From JAPPHA01 sp963662705 (GTDB taxonomy: Bacteria; Pseudomonadota; Alphaproteobacteria; Rhodobacterales; Rhodobacteraceae), in contig OY759767.1 of the NCBI GenBank assembly GCA_963662705.2, positions 5,084,001 through 5,148,000 of the forward strand: 64,000 nucleotides of DNA. The letters are read 5' to 3'. Made by a program: the position numbers and the translations under genes. A model generated the notes under the pieces. It saw only the letters and a program-made list of their open reading frames with translations, was not told the origin of the DNA and did not search any database. The number at the start of each line of letters is the position of its first letter. Positions within the stretch are counted from its first letter, which is position 1. Below are positions 33,871 through 43,287 of the stretch, piece by piece.

Positions 33871-35760
33871 ATGGCAGCCCGATTTCAGTTTCCCCGTTTC
33901 AAGGTCGAGATCGTTCCGATCCTTGTATTCGTCATCGCCCTGATGGCGTCCGCCGCTGTTGCTGCCGTTACCGTAGCCCGAATCGAGAAGCGAACCGCTG
34001 ATTCCCTCGAACCTATTGTCATTGCATCAGGTGAAACCTGGGCGCGAATCAATCCTGATGGCATTCTGATCCGTATTTCGGGCGAAGCGCCGGACCAGGA
34101 GGCAAGCCGGCGGCTGGCCACGTTGATCGGAAGCGTTGTATCTCCTGACAGGATCGTTCACGAATTCACGGTTGCGCCCGAGGACGTCAAGGGCGAGCTT
34201 GAGAAGTCAAGGTTCATCGTATTGGCCTTGAGAGACGGTGATCAGGTTTCGCTCGGAGGCCTGATAGGAAGCGACGAGCAACGGAGGATCATTCACGATA
34301 CCGTTCGGGATTCCCTCGACGCAGTGCTGATCACCGACATGTTGATCGATGTGCAGAATTCAGCATCGGCTTTTTCGAGCGAGGCCCTGAGGTATGGGCT
34401 GACCAGCCTGGAACTGCTTCCGCGATCCTCCGTCATGATCGAAGCAGACCGCGTGACGGTCACTGCAGCGCTCGATTCCGAAGACGAACTGAACACCATA
34501 GAGCTTCAGCTTGCCGAACGTCGGCCCGAAGATGTCCTGGCGACCCTGGACTTGCGCGCACCGGCGACCATGGTGCCGACCTTCGAGTTCCGGGCGACGA
34601 GACGCGACGGAATTATGTTCGTGGACGGCTGTATGGCCGCCTCGAGCGAAGATGCGCGCCGGATTCTTGATGCCGTTGAACGAACCGGATCCATGGAATC
34701 GTCCGAGTGCAAAGTCGCTCTCGGTTCACCGCATCCGGAGTGGGCCGATGTCGTCATCGCCGGTATCGAGGCCATGGCCGAAACCGACGGTCGACTCCTG
34801 AGAATTGCCAATACCGGCATCGTTCTCGTGGTAGACAGCGAATCGGATCGGTTGCCGGTCGTGAAACAGGAATTCGAGGCAACGCTTCCCGATCTCTTTT
34901 CGCTGCAGGTCGTTCAATCGCCTGGTGACGTTATTGGCCTTGCCGAAGGTGATTCTTTCCCCGGGAGTCTCCGTGTGACTCTGAACGCAGACGGAACCGT
35001 GCTGCTTGAAGGGGACATTGCCGATGACAGGTCGACGGAAATGATCCAGACATATGCCCAGGTCCTGTTTGGAACAGACAAGGTTGATAACCGGATCGAA
35101 ATCGGCGGCGAATTGCCCGGTGGTTGGCCCGTGGCCGTATTCTCCGGACTCGAGGCCCTTGAACTGCTTCGTACCGGCACCTTGACCGTAACCGAAGACA
35201 GTATATCGATCACCGGAACCGGGTTGGGCGAGGATTCGCCGGAACAGGTTGCACGGCTCCTGTCGACGCAGGCACGCGACTGGGGAGACCATGTGGTTTC
35301 GGTTACCTATTCTGAAGAGGAGGCCGAACCGGAAGCGGACGCTGATCAGGATGCAGGACTCGACCCCAGAGAATGTGAAGCCCGGATTTCCGCGATCCTT
35401 GCCGGCGAGCAGATCATTTTCTCGCCTGGCAGGACTTCCATCGAACCCGAAAGCGCAAATGTGATCGATGCGGTCGCAGCGGTCCTGGCCGAGTGTCCGG
35501 ATGCCCGATTTGAAGTTGAAGGCCACACTGACAGCTCCGGAAACGCCGAAATGAACCGGAACCTGAGCCTGATTCGCGCCGAGTTCGTGATTGGCGCCCT
35601 GATCGAGCGCGGCATCATCACGTCCGGGCTTTCGGCCAAAGGCTACGGCGAGGAGTTTCCGATTGCGGACAATTCGACCCCGGAAGGGCAGCAGAAGAAC
35701 CGGCGCATTGCCTTTCGCCTCCTGACCACGGCAGATGGCGGGACAGACGACGATGACTAA
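33871..35760 (+). CDS. OmpA-family protein with N-terminal membrane anchor
   Basis: 629 residues. One N-terminal helix (VEIVPILVFVIALMASAAV), a long periplasmic region with BON-like alpha/beta repeats (for example VLLEGDIADDRSTEMIQTYA and ADRVTVTAALDSEDELN), and a C-terminal OmpA domain from about 505 (IIFSPGRTSIEPES, FEVEGHTDSSGN, NRNLSLIRAEFV, KNRRIAFRL) that should bind peptidoglycan. It probably tethers the inner membrane to the wall. ATG 33871 directly follows an in-frame TTG. The downstream coiled-coil gene overlaps it by 8 bases. Confidence 0.87.
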   Translation: MAARFQFPRFKVEIVPILVFVIALMASAAVAAVTVARIEKRTADSLEPIVIASGETWARINPDGILIRISGEAPDQEASRRLATLIGSVVSPDRIVHEFTVAPEDVKGELEKSRFIVLALRDGDQVSLGGLIGSDEQRRIIHDTVRDSLDAVLITDMLIDVQNSASAFSSEALRYGLTSLELLPRSSVMIEADRVTVTAALDSEDELNTIELQLAERRPEDVLATLDLRAPATMVPTFEFRATRRDGIMFVDGCMAASSEDARRILDAVERTGSMESSECKVALGSPHPEWADVVIAGIEAMAETDGRLLRIANTGIVLVVDSESDRLPVVKQEFEATLPDLFSLQVVQSPGDVIGLAEGDSFPGSLRVTLNADGTVLLEGDIADDRSTEMIQTYAQVLFGTDKVDNRIEIGGELPGGWPVAVFSGLEALELLRTGTLTVTEDSISITGTGLGEDSPEQVARLLSTQARDWGDHVVSVTYSEEEAEPEADADQDAGLDPRECEARISAILAGEQIIFSPGRTSIEPESANVIDAVAAVLAECPDARFEVEGHTDSSGNAEMNRNLSLIRAEFVIGALIERGIITSGLSAKGYGEEFPIADNSTPEGQQKNRRIAFRLLTTADGGTDDDD

Positions 35761-36178
35761 CGGAAGATACGGTATTCTCGTGGGCATGTTTGCCGCATTG
35801 GGCGTCTTTGCCCTGTTGGGGTTTGTTCCCGTATGGCCGATGTCAAACCTTGTCCTCGTCCTAACCCTGACGATCCTGATCTATGTCACCTTTGCGATCG
35901 GCTGGACCGCGCACTGGCTCTACATGAAGTACGTCTGGGCAAGGGACGGCGACTCGATAGAGATGGAACTGGAAAAGAGGATCTTTGAAGCCGAACAGGA
36001 AAGAGACGCCGCGGTGGAACGATTGTATGAAACGCAGGCTGCCTTCGACAGTCAGGCGCGGCAGTCTGCGGCGGATCTTGAAGCAGCACTGGATGAACTT
36101 GGCCGGGCGCGTCGCGAGTCGGAGTATTACAGGCAGCAATACGTCGGGAACGCGGACCCGGAAGACAGGAACATGTGA
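35753..36178 (+). CDS. Small membrane protein with C-terminal coiled coil, coupled to the OmpA-family gene
   Basis: 141 residues: two membrane helices (about 5-25, GILVGMFAALGVFALLG; and 30-55, LVLVLTLTILIYVTFAIG), then a charged helix/coiled coil (about 70-125, KRIFEAEQERDAAVERLYET onward). ATG 35753 overlaps the OmpA-family gene's TAA, so the two are translated together and may form one envelope complex. I do not recognise the family. An upstream in-frame start at 35735 lies inside the OmpA gene. Confidence 0.75.
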   Translation: MTNGRYGILVGMFAALGVFALLGFVPVWPMSNLVLVLTLTILIYVTFAIGWTAHWLYMKYVWARDGDSIEMELEKRIFEAEQERDAAVERLYETQAAFDSQARQSAADLEAALDELGRARRESEYYRQQYVGNADPEDRNM

Positions 36179-36252
36179 GGGTCGGGACCTGCCTGCCTCG
36201 CGTGCGTCAATTCCGTTTTGCCGGTCCTTCTGTTCCTGGAATGGGCCAGGGA

Positions 36253-36708
36253 TCAGGCATCGTCGGCCCAGCGACCGAGCGCACGTTCATCTTCGGGAAG
36301 CGCATCGACCCAGTCCGATCCTGTCGTCGTATGTTCCTTTTTCCAGAACGGCGCCCTCGACTTCAGATAGTCCATCAGGAATTCAGCGGCAGCAAACGCG
36401 TCACGGCGGTGGCCAGCGGCCGTGGCGACCATCATGATCCTCTCACCCGGGATCATTTTTCCGTAACGGTGGACGATCAGGCTGGCATTCAGTGACCACC
36501 TCGAAATCGCTTCCTGTTCGATCGAGCCGAGCGCCTTCTCAGTCATTCCCGGATAGTGCTCCAGTTCCAGGGAAAGGAGTGACCCATCGTCGCGGTTTCG
36601 CACGATTCCGACAAACGTTACCAATGCTCCCACATCGTCGCGCCCCCCGAGCAGGGCTTCGGCCTCGACCGAAACATCGAAATCTTCTTCCTGTAGCCTG
36701 ACGGTCAT
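36253..36708 (-). CDS. moaE: Molybdopterin synthase catalytic subunit
   Basis: 151 residues: GALVTFVGIVRNRDDG near residue 28, LELEHYPGMTEKAL near 47, IVHRYGKMIPGE near 78, and the active-site lysines in LKSRAPFWKKEH near 115. With MoaD it inserts the two sulfurs into cyclic pyranopterin monophosphate. It lies about 120 bases behind moaD on the same strand, in the usual pgsA-moaD-moaE order for this group. Confidence 0.93.
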   Translation of the reverse strand: MTVRLQEEDFDVSVEAEALLGGRDDVGALVTFVGIVRNRDDGSLLSLELEHYPGMTEKALGSIEQEAISRWSLNASLIVHRYGKMIPGERIMMVATAAGHRRDAFAAAEFLMDYLKSRAPFWKKEHTTTGSDWVDALPEDERALGRWADDA

Positions 36709-36825
36709 CAGTCACAATCCCGACCGGGGCCACGAGATTTCCGGCGGCGTCCAGGGCCCTCGCCGACCAATCGATTATCGGTCAACTGCATGCAATGTTT
36801 CCGTAATTGCGCCCATTTCGCCCAA

Positions 36826-37095
36826 CTATCCACCTGTCATCGGAGGAAAGAATGCCAGCTCCTCCACGTCGTCCAAAGCGTGCCCGAAACCGGACAATTC
36901 CTGGTCGACTGCCACCCGTATCGAAGCAAGATCGGAGAACGCAAGCGCGTAACGATCGTCCCGCGTCGACAATTCGCGGACCAACTCGCCGACTGTCAGG
37001 GCCGACGTCTCGACCATTTCGGCCGGAATCCCGATTCGCTCGCGCATCCACGCGAAATACATGACACGGATTTTCTTCCTGGCAGCGCTCGCCAT
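36826..37095 (-). CDS. moaD: Molybdopterin synthase sulfur carrier subunit
   Basis: 89 residues, ubiquitin-like fold (IRVMYFAWMRERIG, VGELVRELS). The C-terminus reads FFPPMTGG, ending in the double glycine that is thiocarboxylated to donate sulfur to MoaE. Its start overlaps the last base of pgsA, so the genes are co-translated. Confidence 0.92.
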   Translation of the reverse strand: MASAARKKIRVMYFAWMRERIGIPAEMVETSALTVGELVRELSTRDDRYALAFSDLASIRVAVDQELSGFGHALDDVEELAFFPPMTGG

Positions 37096-37709
37096 TATCC
37101 TTCATCCGGACTTCTGGAAATCGCCTTCATGAAATACCCCCAACCCGTCGTCAGCGTCATGATTGCAGCTACCCACAGCAACGCCAGGGCCACGACTTCC
37201 ACCGTCGAGGTCGCAACCGCCACCATGCCCGCAACGCCTTCAGCCGTTTCCGGATCCTGCAACTGTCCCATGCCGGTCGACAGGAACAGGCCCGCGACCG
37301 CCACCATCTGAACGGTCGTTTTCCACCTTGCCGCTCCTGTCACGGACAGCGACTGCGATTGCCCTCCGGCGAATTCGCGCAGTCCCGAGACCAGGATTTC
37401 ACGGAATATGATCAAGACCGCAGGAATCGTGATCCAAACGCTCAACTCTGCCAGTGCAACCAGAACCAGAAGCGCGATCACCACCATGGCCTTGTCCGCA
37501 ACCGGATCCAGCATCTTCCCGAAACGGCTTTCCTGCTTCCATAGTCGCGCCAGGTATCCATCCAGAAAGTCGGTCACGGCTGCCAGAATGAACATCACCA
37601 GTGCAATCCAGTCCGCGAGCGGGCGCGGCAATATCAGGAATACCATTGCAACGGCAGGGGTGACTGCCAGCCGGCACACCGTCAGTGAATTGGGAATCGT
37701 CCAGTTCAT
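37095..37709 (-). CDS. pgsA: CDP-diacylglycerol-glycerol-3-phosphate 3-phosphatidyltransferase
   Basis: 204 residues, inner-membrane CDP-alcohol phosphatidyltransferase. N-terminal IPNSLTVCRLAVTP; the catalytic motif D-G-x(2)-A-R-x(8)-G-x(3)-D-x(3)-D is seen in LDGYLAR, FGKMLDPVADK. IFREILVSGLREF follows near 125. It makes phosphatidylglycerophosphate for phosphatidylglycerol and cardiolipin. It lies just downstream of uvrC, about 60 bases away, on the same strand. Confidence 0.92.
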   Translation of the reverse strand: MNWTIPNSLTVCRLAVTPAVAMVFLILPRPLADWIALVMFILAAVTDFLDGYLARLWKQESRFGKMLDPVADKAMVVIALLVLVALAELSVWITIPAVLIIFREILVSGLREFAGGQSQSLSVTGAARWKTTVQMVAVAGLFLSTGMGQLQDPETAEGVAGMVAVATSTVEVVALALLWVAAIMTLTTGWGYFMKAISRSPDEG

Positions 37710-37769
37710 TGACCCAGTCGCATCCTGTATCCCGCCACGATTCTACGAGCAGATTCTGTACCCAAACTG

Positions 37770-39704
37770 TCAGCCCTTGTCATGGAAGAAGTCACGGATG
37801 GTTACCGCCAACGCATCCGATATCCCTTCGACAACCTTGAGATCCTGCAACCCGGCGCGGCTGACGGCCTTTGCGGAACCGAAGTGCGACAGCAACGCCC
37901 TCTTGCGCGCCGCACCGACGCCCGGCACCTCGTCGAGCGAAGTCGCACCGATCGCACGGGCCCGTCTTTGGCGGTGGCTTCCGATTGCGAATCTGTGGGC
38001 TTCGTCCCGCAACCTCTGGATCAGGTAAAGGACCTTGTCGTTTCGCTGCAGGACAAAGGGAGGACAACCGAACCGGTGAAGTTCCTCGTTACCCGCGTTG
38101 CGGTCCGGTCCCTTCGAAACTCCGAGGACCGGAAGGTCGTCGAGGCCAAACTCGGCCAGGATTCCGTGTGCGGCAGAGACGTGACCAACGCCTCCATCGA
38201 TAATGATCAGGTTCGGCCAGCTGACGGCTTCACGGTTCGGGTCCTCGTTGACCAACCGTCGAAACCGCCTGCCGAGAACCTCGCGAACCATTGAAAAATC
38301 GTCTCCGGGCGTCAGTGTTTCTGAACGGATGTTAAACTTCCGGTAATCGGATTTCCGAAATCCGTCGGCCGAAGCGACAATCATCGCGCCGACAGCATGT
38401 GAACCCTGCAAGTGCGAGTTGTCGTAGACCTCGATCCGCGACAGAGGTTCGTCAAGATCCAGCCTTTTCGCCAATTCCGCCAGCAGCGACGTTTGGGCCG
38501 CGTTTTCCGTCAGGCGGCTCGCCAGCGCCTCGCGCGCGTTTCTCAATGCATTGGTGACCAGTTCGAGCTTCTCTCCACGGCGGGGCACCGCAAGCCGGAC
38601 CCGCCGCCCCGACCTCTCGCTCAACGCGTTTTCCACGAGGTCGGCATTCTCGATCTCATGCGACAGCAACAACAGCCGGGGCGCCGGCTTGTTGCTGTAG
38701 AACTGACCGATAAAGGCCTCGAGCGCCTCCGGCTCCTCGGCTCCCGACCCCATTCTCGGGAAGTAGGCCCGGTTGCCCCAATTCTGGTTGATCCTGATGA
38801 AAAAGACCTGAACGCACGCCTGCCCGCCTTCGCGATAGAGCGAAATGACGTCGGCTTCCCGAACCGTATGGGGATTGACGCTCTGTGACAGCTGGAGCTG
38901 GCTGAGCGCCTGAATTCGGTCCCTGAGCGCTGCAGCAAGTTCGAATTCCAGCATCTCGCTTGCAGCCGTCATTTTGCGCGCGAGCGACTTCTGGACCGAT
39001 TGACTCTTGCCTTCCAGGAACCTCCTGGCGTCCGAGACTTGCTGTCCATACTCCGTTTCCGTGACGCGGCCGACACAAGGAGCAGAACAGCGGGCGATCT
39101 GGTACTGCAGGCATGGGCGCGACCGCGAAGAGAACATGCTGTCGGAACAGTTTCGAATGAGAAAGGCCTTTTGCAGCTGGTTCAGTGTCCGGTTGACCGC
39201 GCCGGCCGACGCGAACGGTCCGAAGTGATCATCCTTGCCAGACCTCCGGCCACGATGCTTGCCGATCCTGGGATACGGGTGTGACGACGTGATGACGATT
39301 CCGGGAAAACTCTTGTCGTCCCGCAACAACACGTTGAAACGGGGTTTCAGCTGCTTGATCAGGTTCTGTTCGAGCAGGAGCGCCTCGGTCTCGGTCCTGG
39401 TTGTCAGGAACATCATCGAGGAGGTTGCCGCAACCATCCGGGCTATACGAACACTGTGCCCGGCCGGCTTGGCGTATGACGCGACCCTTTTCTTCAGGTT
39501 TCGCGCCTTGCCCACGTAGAGAACCGCTCCCGCGGCATCGAGCATGCGGTAAACGCCCGGACTCCCGTCGAGGGTTCCCAGGTAACTCCTGATGATCTCG
39601 TGGCCGGACAGACCGTCGGCGGATGCCGCCTCTCCGTTCGTGACGGAACTTTCTCTCGGCGCACCAGGGGCAGACTTGGCCGACGTATGCGATCGAGCGG
39701 TCAT
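37770..39704 (-). CDS. uvrC: UvrABC excinuclease subunit C
   Basis: 644 residues. GIY-YIG nuclease (about 48-125: GVYRMLDAAGAVLYVGKARNL), the cysteine region CLQYQIARCSAPCVG, UvrB-interaction helix FELAAALRDRIQAL, RNase H-like endonuclease half (EVYDNSHLQGSHAVGAMIV, LIIIDGGVGHV) and C-terminal helix-hairpin-helix (LDEVPGVGAARKRALL). It makes the incisions of nucleotide excision repair. ATG 39704 was chosen; an upstream start at 39770 adds 22 poorly conserved residues. Confidence 0.94.
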   Translation of the reverse strand: MTARSHTSAKSAPGAPRESSVTNGEAASADGLSGHEIIRSYLGTLDGSPGVYRMLDAAGAVLYVGKARNLKKRVASYAKPAGHSVRIARMVAATSSMMFLTTRTETEALLLEQNLIKQLKPRFNVLLRDDKSFPGIVITSSHPYPRIGKHRGRRSGKDDHFGPFASAGAVNRTLNQLQKAFLIRNCSDSMFSSRSRPCLQYQIARCSAPCVGRVTETEYGQQVSDARRFLEGKSQSVQKSLARKMTAASEMLEFELAAALRDRIQALSQLQLSQSVNPHTVREADVISLYREGGQACVQVFFIRINQNWGNRAYFPRMGSGAEEPEALEAFIGQFYSNKPAPRLLLLSHEIENADLVENALSERSGRRVRLAVPRRGEKLELVTNALRNAREALASRLTENAAQTSLLAELAKRLDLDEPLSRIEVYDNSHLQGSHAVGAMIVASADGFRKSDYRKFNIRSETLTPGDDFSMVREVLGRRFRRLVNEDPNREAVSWPNLIIIDGGVGHVSAAHGILAEFGLDDLPVLGVSKGPDRNAGNEELHRFGCPPFVLQRNDKVLYLIQRLRDEAHRFAIGSHRQRRARAIGATSLDEVPGVGAARKRALLSHFGSAKAVSRAGLQDLKVVEGISDALAVTIRDFFHDKG

Positions 39705-39780
39705 CGTCAGGCCATCCGAAAATCCGCGCCAACCGTGCCCCTTGCCTGCACACGACCTGGAAAGTTCCATCGTAACGGCC

Positions 39781-39905
39781 TGTGGATAAGTATCTGGATA
39801 ACTCTTTGGAATATTAAAAAATGTGTTTGATTATCGCGGCTTGGACAAATGTGCACAAAATGTGGGCAAAACGTTAAACTATTGTTTTTACATATGATTT
39901 TTTCG
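39781..39905. other. AT-rich tract with DnaA-box-like sequences upstream of uvrC
   Basis: TGTGGATAA at 39781-39789 is a perfect DnaA-box sequence (TTATCCACA in reverse), followed by TCTGGATAA at 39793-39801 and about 100 bases visibly richer in A+T than the surroundings. The rest of 39705-40029 holds no gene. It may be a LexA-independent promoter region or a DnaA-binding site; it is not enough to call an origin. Confidence 0.35.
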
Positions 39906-40029
39906 CTCTGCCCGCAGCTGTTCCAATTCTGCACCAAAAAAGCATCGGTCTTGCGGTTCAGGGAATCAACCGGTGGAAAAATCCTTTTGACAAAACCTTT
40001 TCCGCGATCATTTTGAAGAACAGGAGGTA

Positions 40030-40818
40030 TCATGCCCGACTCATGAGGATGTCCGGCGTCTGCCAGGCGAGGCGCTGCCCTCCGTCAGGACAGATGAGTT
40101 GCCCGGTAACCGACGGGGAATCCAGCAAAAAATTCATTGCGGCAACAATCTCGTCCCGGGAGGCCCCTCTTTGAAGTGGCGTCGCGCTGCGCTGGCTGCG
40201 GAAATGCTTTTCCGATTGCCGTTCCGCACGAACCGTCGGACCGGGTCCGATGGCGTTGACCCGGATATCGGGCGCGAGTGCCATGGCGCCTATCCGGGTC
40301 AGGTTCCAGAGACCCATCTTTGCAAGCGTATAGGTCATGAATTCGGGGGTCGGCTTTCGCACGCGCTGGTCGACCATATTGATGACCGCGGCTTTCGGAT
40401 GCAATTCCCCGAACAGGTCCTGGTCCGCTTTCGGAGCCTGCAGGGCAAATTCCTGCATCAATACGAAAGGAGCCCGAAGGTTCGACATCATGTGCCGATT
40501 CCAGCTGTCCGCCGTCGCGGTTTCAATTGAATCGTGTTCGAAAATCGACGCGTTGTTGATCAACACGTCGAGCGATTGGCCGAGACCCTCTGCCGCGCGG
40601 GCAACAAGCCCGCTGCACGCGGCCTCATCAAGAAGGTCTGCCTTGACCGGGACAGAGTGTCCACCGGCATCCCGAATCAATGCGACCGTTGCGGCCGCTT
40701 CGTCGCTGCTCGAGGAGAAGTGCACGGCAACAGCTGCGCCTCTCTTTGCCAAACCAAGAGCCATGGCCTTCCCGAGACGCCGGGCACCCCCGGTCACGAG
40801 CGCGGCGCGTACGTTCAT
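40030..40818 (-). CDS. Short-chain dehydrogenase/reductase, pteridine reductase-like
   Basis: 262 residues, classical SDR: cofactor motif VTGGARRLGKAMALGLA at 9-25 (the Arg after the glycine suggests NADPH), NNASIFEHDS near 93, and the catalytic Y-x-x-x-K in TYTLAKMGLWN near 162. The overall pattern resembles FolM/PTR1-type dihydromonapterin or pteridine reductases. ATG 40818 was chosen; an ATG three codons upstream is possible, while the long upstream frame overlaps the zinc-ribbon gene and is rejected. Confidence 0.85.
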   Translation of the reverse strand: MNVRAALVTGGARRLGKAMALGLAKRGAAVAVHFSSSSDEAAATVALIRDAGGHSVPVKADLLDEAACSGLVARAAEGLGQSLDVLINNASIFEHDSIETATADSWNRHMMSNLRAPFVLMQEFALQAPKADQDLFGELHPKAAVINMVDQRVRKPTPEFMTYTLAKMGLWNLTRIGAMALAPDIRVNAIGPGPTVRAERQSEKHFRSQRSATPLQRGASRDEIVAAMNFLLDSPSVTGQLICPDGGQRLAWQTPDILMSRA

Positions 40819-40930
40819 CCGGAACATCCGATTGGCAAGACAACCGAAATGAATGCTTCGGCACGAGGAGCAATGATCGAAACCGTTGTGAAATTCCGCC
40901 CAGTACCCCGGCCACCGCCAGTGGTCGGCG

Positions 40931-41116
40931 TCACAATCGTTTCGACTCGCATGGGCAGCGGTCCTTGCCGAATAGAAAGGTCCCGCACTTCTTGCATTTG
41001 ACTGCCTTGATGGTTTTCCTGCGCTTGCCGAATTCACCCAGCCTCGGAAGGCGGAGGCGGCCCAGCAAGGCAAGAATCGCCAAAGCAACAAGGAAGAATG
41101 TCGCAATCTTGACCAT
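40931..41116 (-). CDS. Small zinc-ribbon membrane protein
   Basis: 61 residues: one N-terminal membrane helix (VKIATFFLVALAILALLG), a basic linker (RLRLPRLGEFGKRRK), and a C-terminal zinc ribbon KCKKCGTFLFGKDRCPC with two cysteine pairs. The function is unknown. Small proteins of this form sit next to this SDR gene in related bacteria, which supports its being real. ATG 41116; the longer frame starts in unlikely sequence. Confidence 0.75.
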   Translation of the reverse strand: MVKIATFFLVALAILALLGRLRLPRLGEFGKRRKTIKAVKCKKCGTFLFGKDRCPCESKRL

Positions 41117-41608
41117 ATGGCACCATATCACGTCTGGCGGCGATACAGTAGTCGTACGATTTGCCCGGAAGCTACTCTTTTTCGGAAATGACCCGTTACG
41201 GCTTTTCACCTGAACCAGTGCCTGGCGGAAAAGTCTCTTTCGGAGATGGCGGACTGCGATTCTCGTTGCTCGGATTCCGAGTCCGCGACGGCGCTTGCCT
41301 CACCCCGGGACGCCAATCAACCTTCGGCACATAGGTCACCGTTCCCGCTCCGGCCGGGTCCATGAGCCGATGGTTCAAGAGTGACGTCAGGCAGCAGTTG
41401 AAATTGCCCGTAGTGGCGGAGGGTATGCTCCCTGCTGCACGGACGCCCGTCCATGCCCTCCTGCACAAGGTTCTACCTGACGGGATCGCGAATACGATAT
41501 CCCGGTACGCCGCTTATGCGGCTATTCGGACTCGGGTGGCAGGCAACGTCTCTCTCGATCCGAATAACATCGAAGGACGGATTTGGTTCAAGCGATTCGG
41601 ACATCTCC
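41117..41608. other. Intergenic stretch without a recognisable gene
   Basis: About 490 bases between the zinc-ribbon gene and the hydrolase pseudogene. Short frames on both strands are not convincing, and no tRNA cloverleaf could be built from it. Confidence 0.45.
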
Positions 41609-42631
41609 CTAAAGGCCAAAAAACACAGCGACGCGGGACACGATGCTTTTGTGCAACGCCGCGCGGTCCGTGCCCGGAGGGTCTTCGCAGAGCGGATCGT
41701 CGCCTTCTGCGGCCAGGATCGCCGGGCCCCTCGGTTTGCAGGGCAGGAGGGCTGAGAAATGCGCCGCCGGGGCCATGATCTCGATTTCGGCGGCCGGCAG
41801 TTGGTCTGCGAACCCGCTCCCCGTTGCGCTGAAATCGGTCGCCGGCAGCCGGGACTCCACACCGCCGAGCCCGATCAGCAACACTCTTTTCACCAGGTCG
41901 CGCGCATGAGTCATTCCGAGACCGTAGGTCAGGGCAGGGTCGATGGCGGCAACGGCGCGAATTCGGTCGTCCTTGCGGCTGGCATTCCATTCCCCTGGCA
42001 AGTAGGCACCAAGGTCGGCCCCGCGCCAGGTCAAGTCGGCGCAGTGCCAGAGCGATGGAGACGCGACCTCGCAATGAGCGGCATAGCCCTCAAGGTCAGC
42101 GCGCAGGCCGCCCAGGGCAAGCGCTGTCCAGCCGCCGGCGGAGAACCCCACCGCGTAGACCCGGGAGAATTACGCTTGTGCCGCAAGTTCAGGCTGGGCA
42201 GCAACCCAATCGAGCGCGGCCCGGAGATCCTGCGTCCGGGTCCAGTGCTTGAGGCCTTCATGGAGGTTGAAGTCCCGCGTCGTGCTGTTCGGGTGGTTGG
42301 CCGAAATGACAAGTGCGCCCGCCTCGGCAAGGCCAGCGGTCAGCCAGCTGAACGTGCCGACATTGCCGCCAAGGCCGTGGCTCGCGAGAATCACCGGGAA
42401 TGGACTCTCAGCCATTCGGGCGTCGGCGAGAACCGGAGTGCCGAAAAAGACGCCGTTTTCGCCGCAGGAAATCGCCTCACCACCGCCGGTGGCGGGATAC
42501 CAGAGCACGCCCGACATCATGTTGCCATGGTGCTCCGCGGGGATGCTCACGCTCTGAATCCCCGCAAAAGGTTCCGCCGCGGCGGCATGGAGTGCCAGAA
42601 ACAAATTCGTGTTTGCCTACAGTTGTTTCAT
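41609..42631 (-). pseudogene. Alpha/beta hydrolase, broken by two in-frame stops
   Basis: One frame of about 340 codons. It starts at ATG 42631 with GGGAG 8 bases upstream: MKQL, then TAG (42619-42617), then ANTNLFLALHAAAAEPF, a signal peptide. The lipase-like block PFPVILASHGLGGNVGTFSW follows. A TAA (42172-42170) comes after ELAAQA, and the same frame resumes with VYAVGFSAGGWTAL, which carries the nucleophile serine elbow. Both stops are nonsense mutations in a secreted hydrolase (dienelactone-hydrolase/PAF-acetylhydrolase-like). It is divergent from the broken AraC regulator, its likely former controller. Confidence 0.8.
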
Positions 42632-42750
42632 CGTTTGTCTCCCGTGTTGATCAGATTGGGAGGGACTATGGAAGCCGGAACAGGCATGCGCGTCCTCGAA
42701 CCGGTTTCAGGTCGTCCGAGATCCGGTTTTGGGCCATAAAGGGTGCCAAG

Positions 42751-43204
42751 ATGCCGAGCCTGCCCCTGCCGCTCATTTCCGCCCTCGTCCTGGCGTTCCT
42801 GCTTGCCGTGCTCCTGCTGAGCCCGTTCGCAGCCCTGGTCGGGCTTTGCGCCCTGCAGGCGGCCGTGGCCGCGCTCGCGCAACATTATGGAATTGCCGCT
42901 TTCAGGTCGTTGCAGCCGATCACGGCCACGGCGATAGCGCCGCTCGCCTGGTTGGCCTTTCAGTTCAGTGTCATCAGGCGTCCCCGCCTTCGACGCGATC
43001 TTGCCCATCTCGCTGGTCCCCTGCTGGCGCTGGCTGCATCCCTGATCCTGCCGACGCTTCTCGACGCGCTGATTCCGGCGCTCTTCCTGGGCTTTGGCGG
43101 AGCAATCCTTCTTGCGGCATGGCGCGGTACCGACGCACTGACGCGCTGGCCGTTCACGGCCGGAGACACACACCGGGTCTGGCCTGTGGAAGGTCGTGGC
43201 GCTG
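42751..43204 (+). pseudogene. AraC-type regulator, N-terminal membrane part (piece 1 of 3)
   Basis: Begins MPSLPLPLISALVLAF and encodes about four membrane helices, the sensor part of a membrane-anchored AraC-family protein. It runs into an apparent +1 frameshift near 43180-43189: after HRVW the expected KVVAL is found in another frame. At 43204 an IS607-family element interrupts it. The following piece starts at 44936, so the uninterrupted reading would be KVVAL-SLMVSALGD. Confidence 0.75.
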
Positions 43205-43287
43205 CCACATGATTGAGCAACAAACGCGATATTTCAGTCTTTCCGCCTTGAACAAACCAAGAACATCCCGTAAACCGCGATGCGTGG

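Noticed and set aside
39781..39905. Chromosomal origin of replication
   Set aside because: Only two DnaA-like boxes and no origin-associated genes nearby; kept as a weak DnaA-site observation.
41340..41480. Possible tRNA from a GGTTCAAG-like loop
   Set aside because: No acceptor stem or anticodon arm could be paired around it on either strand.
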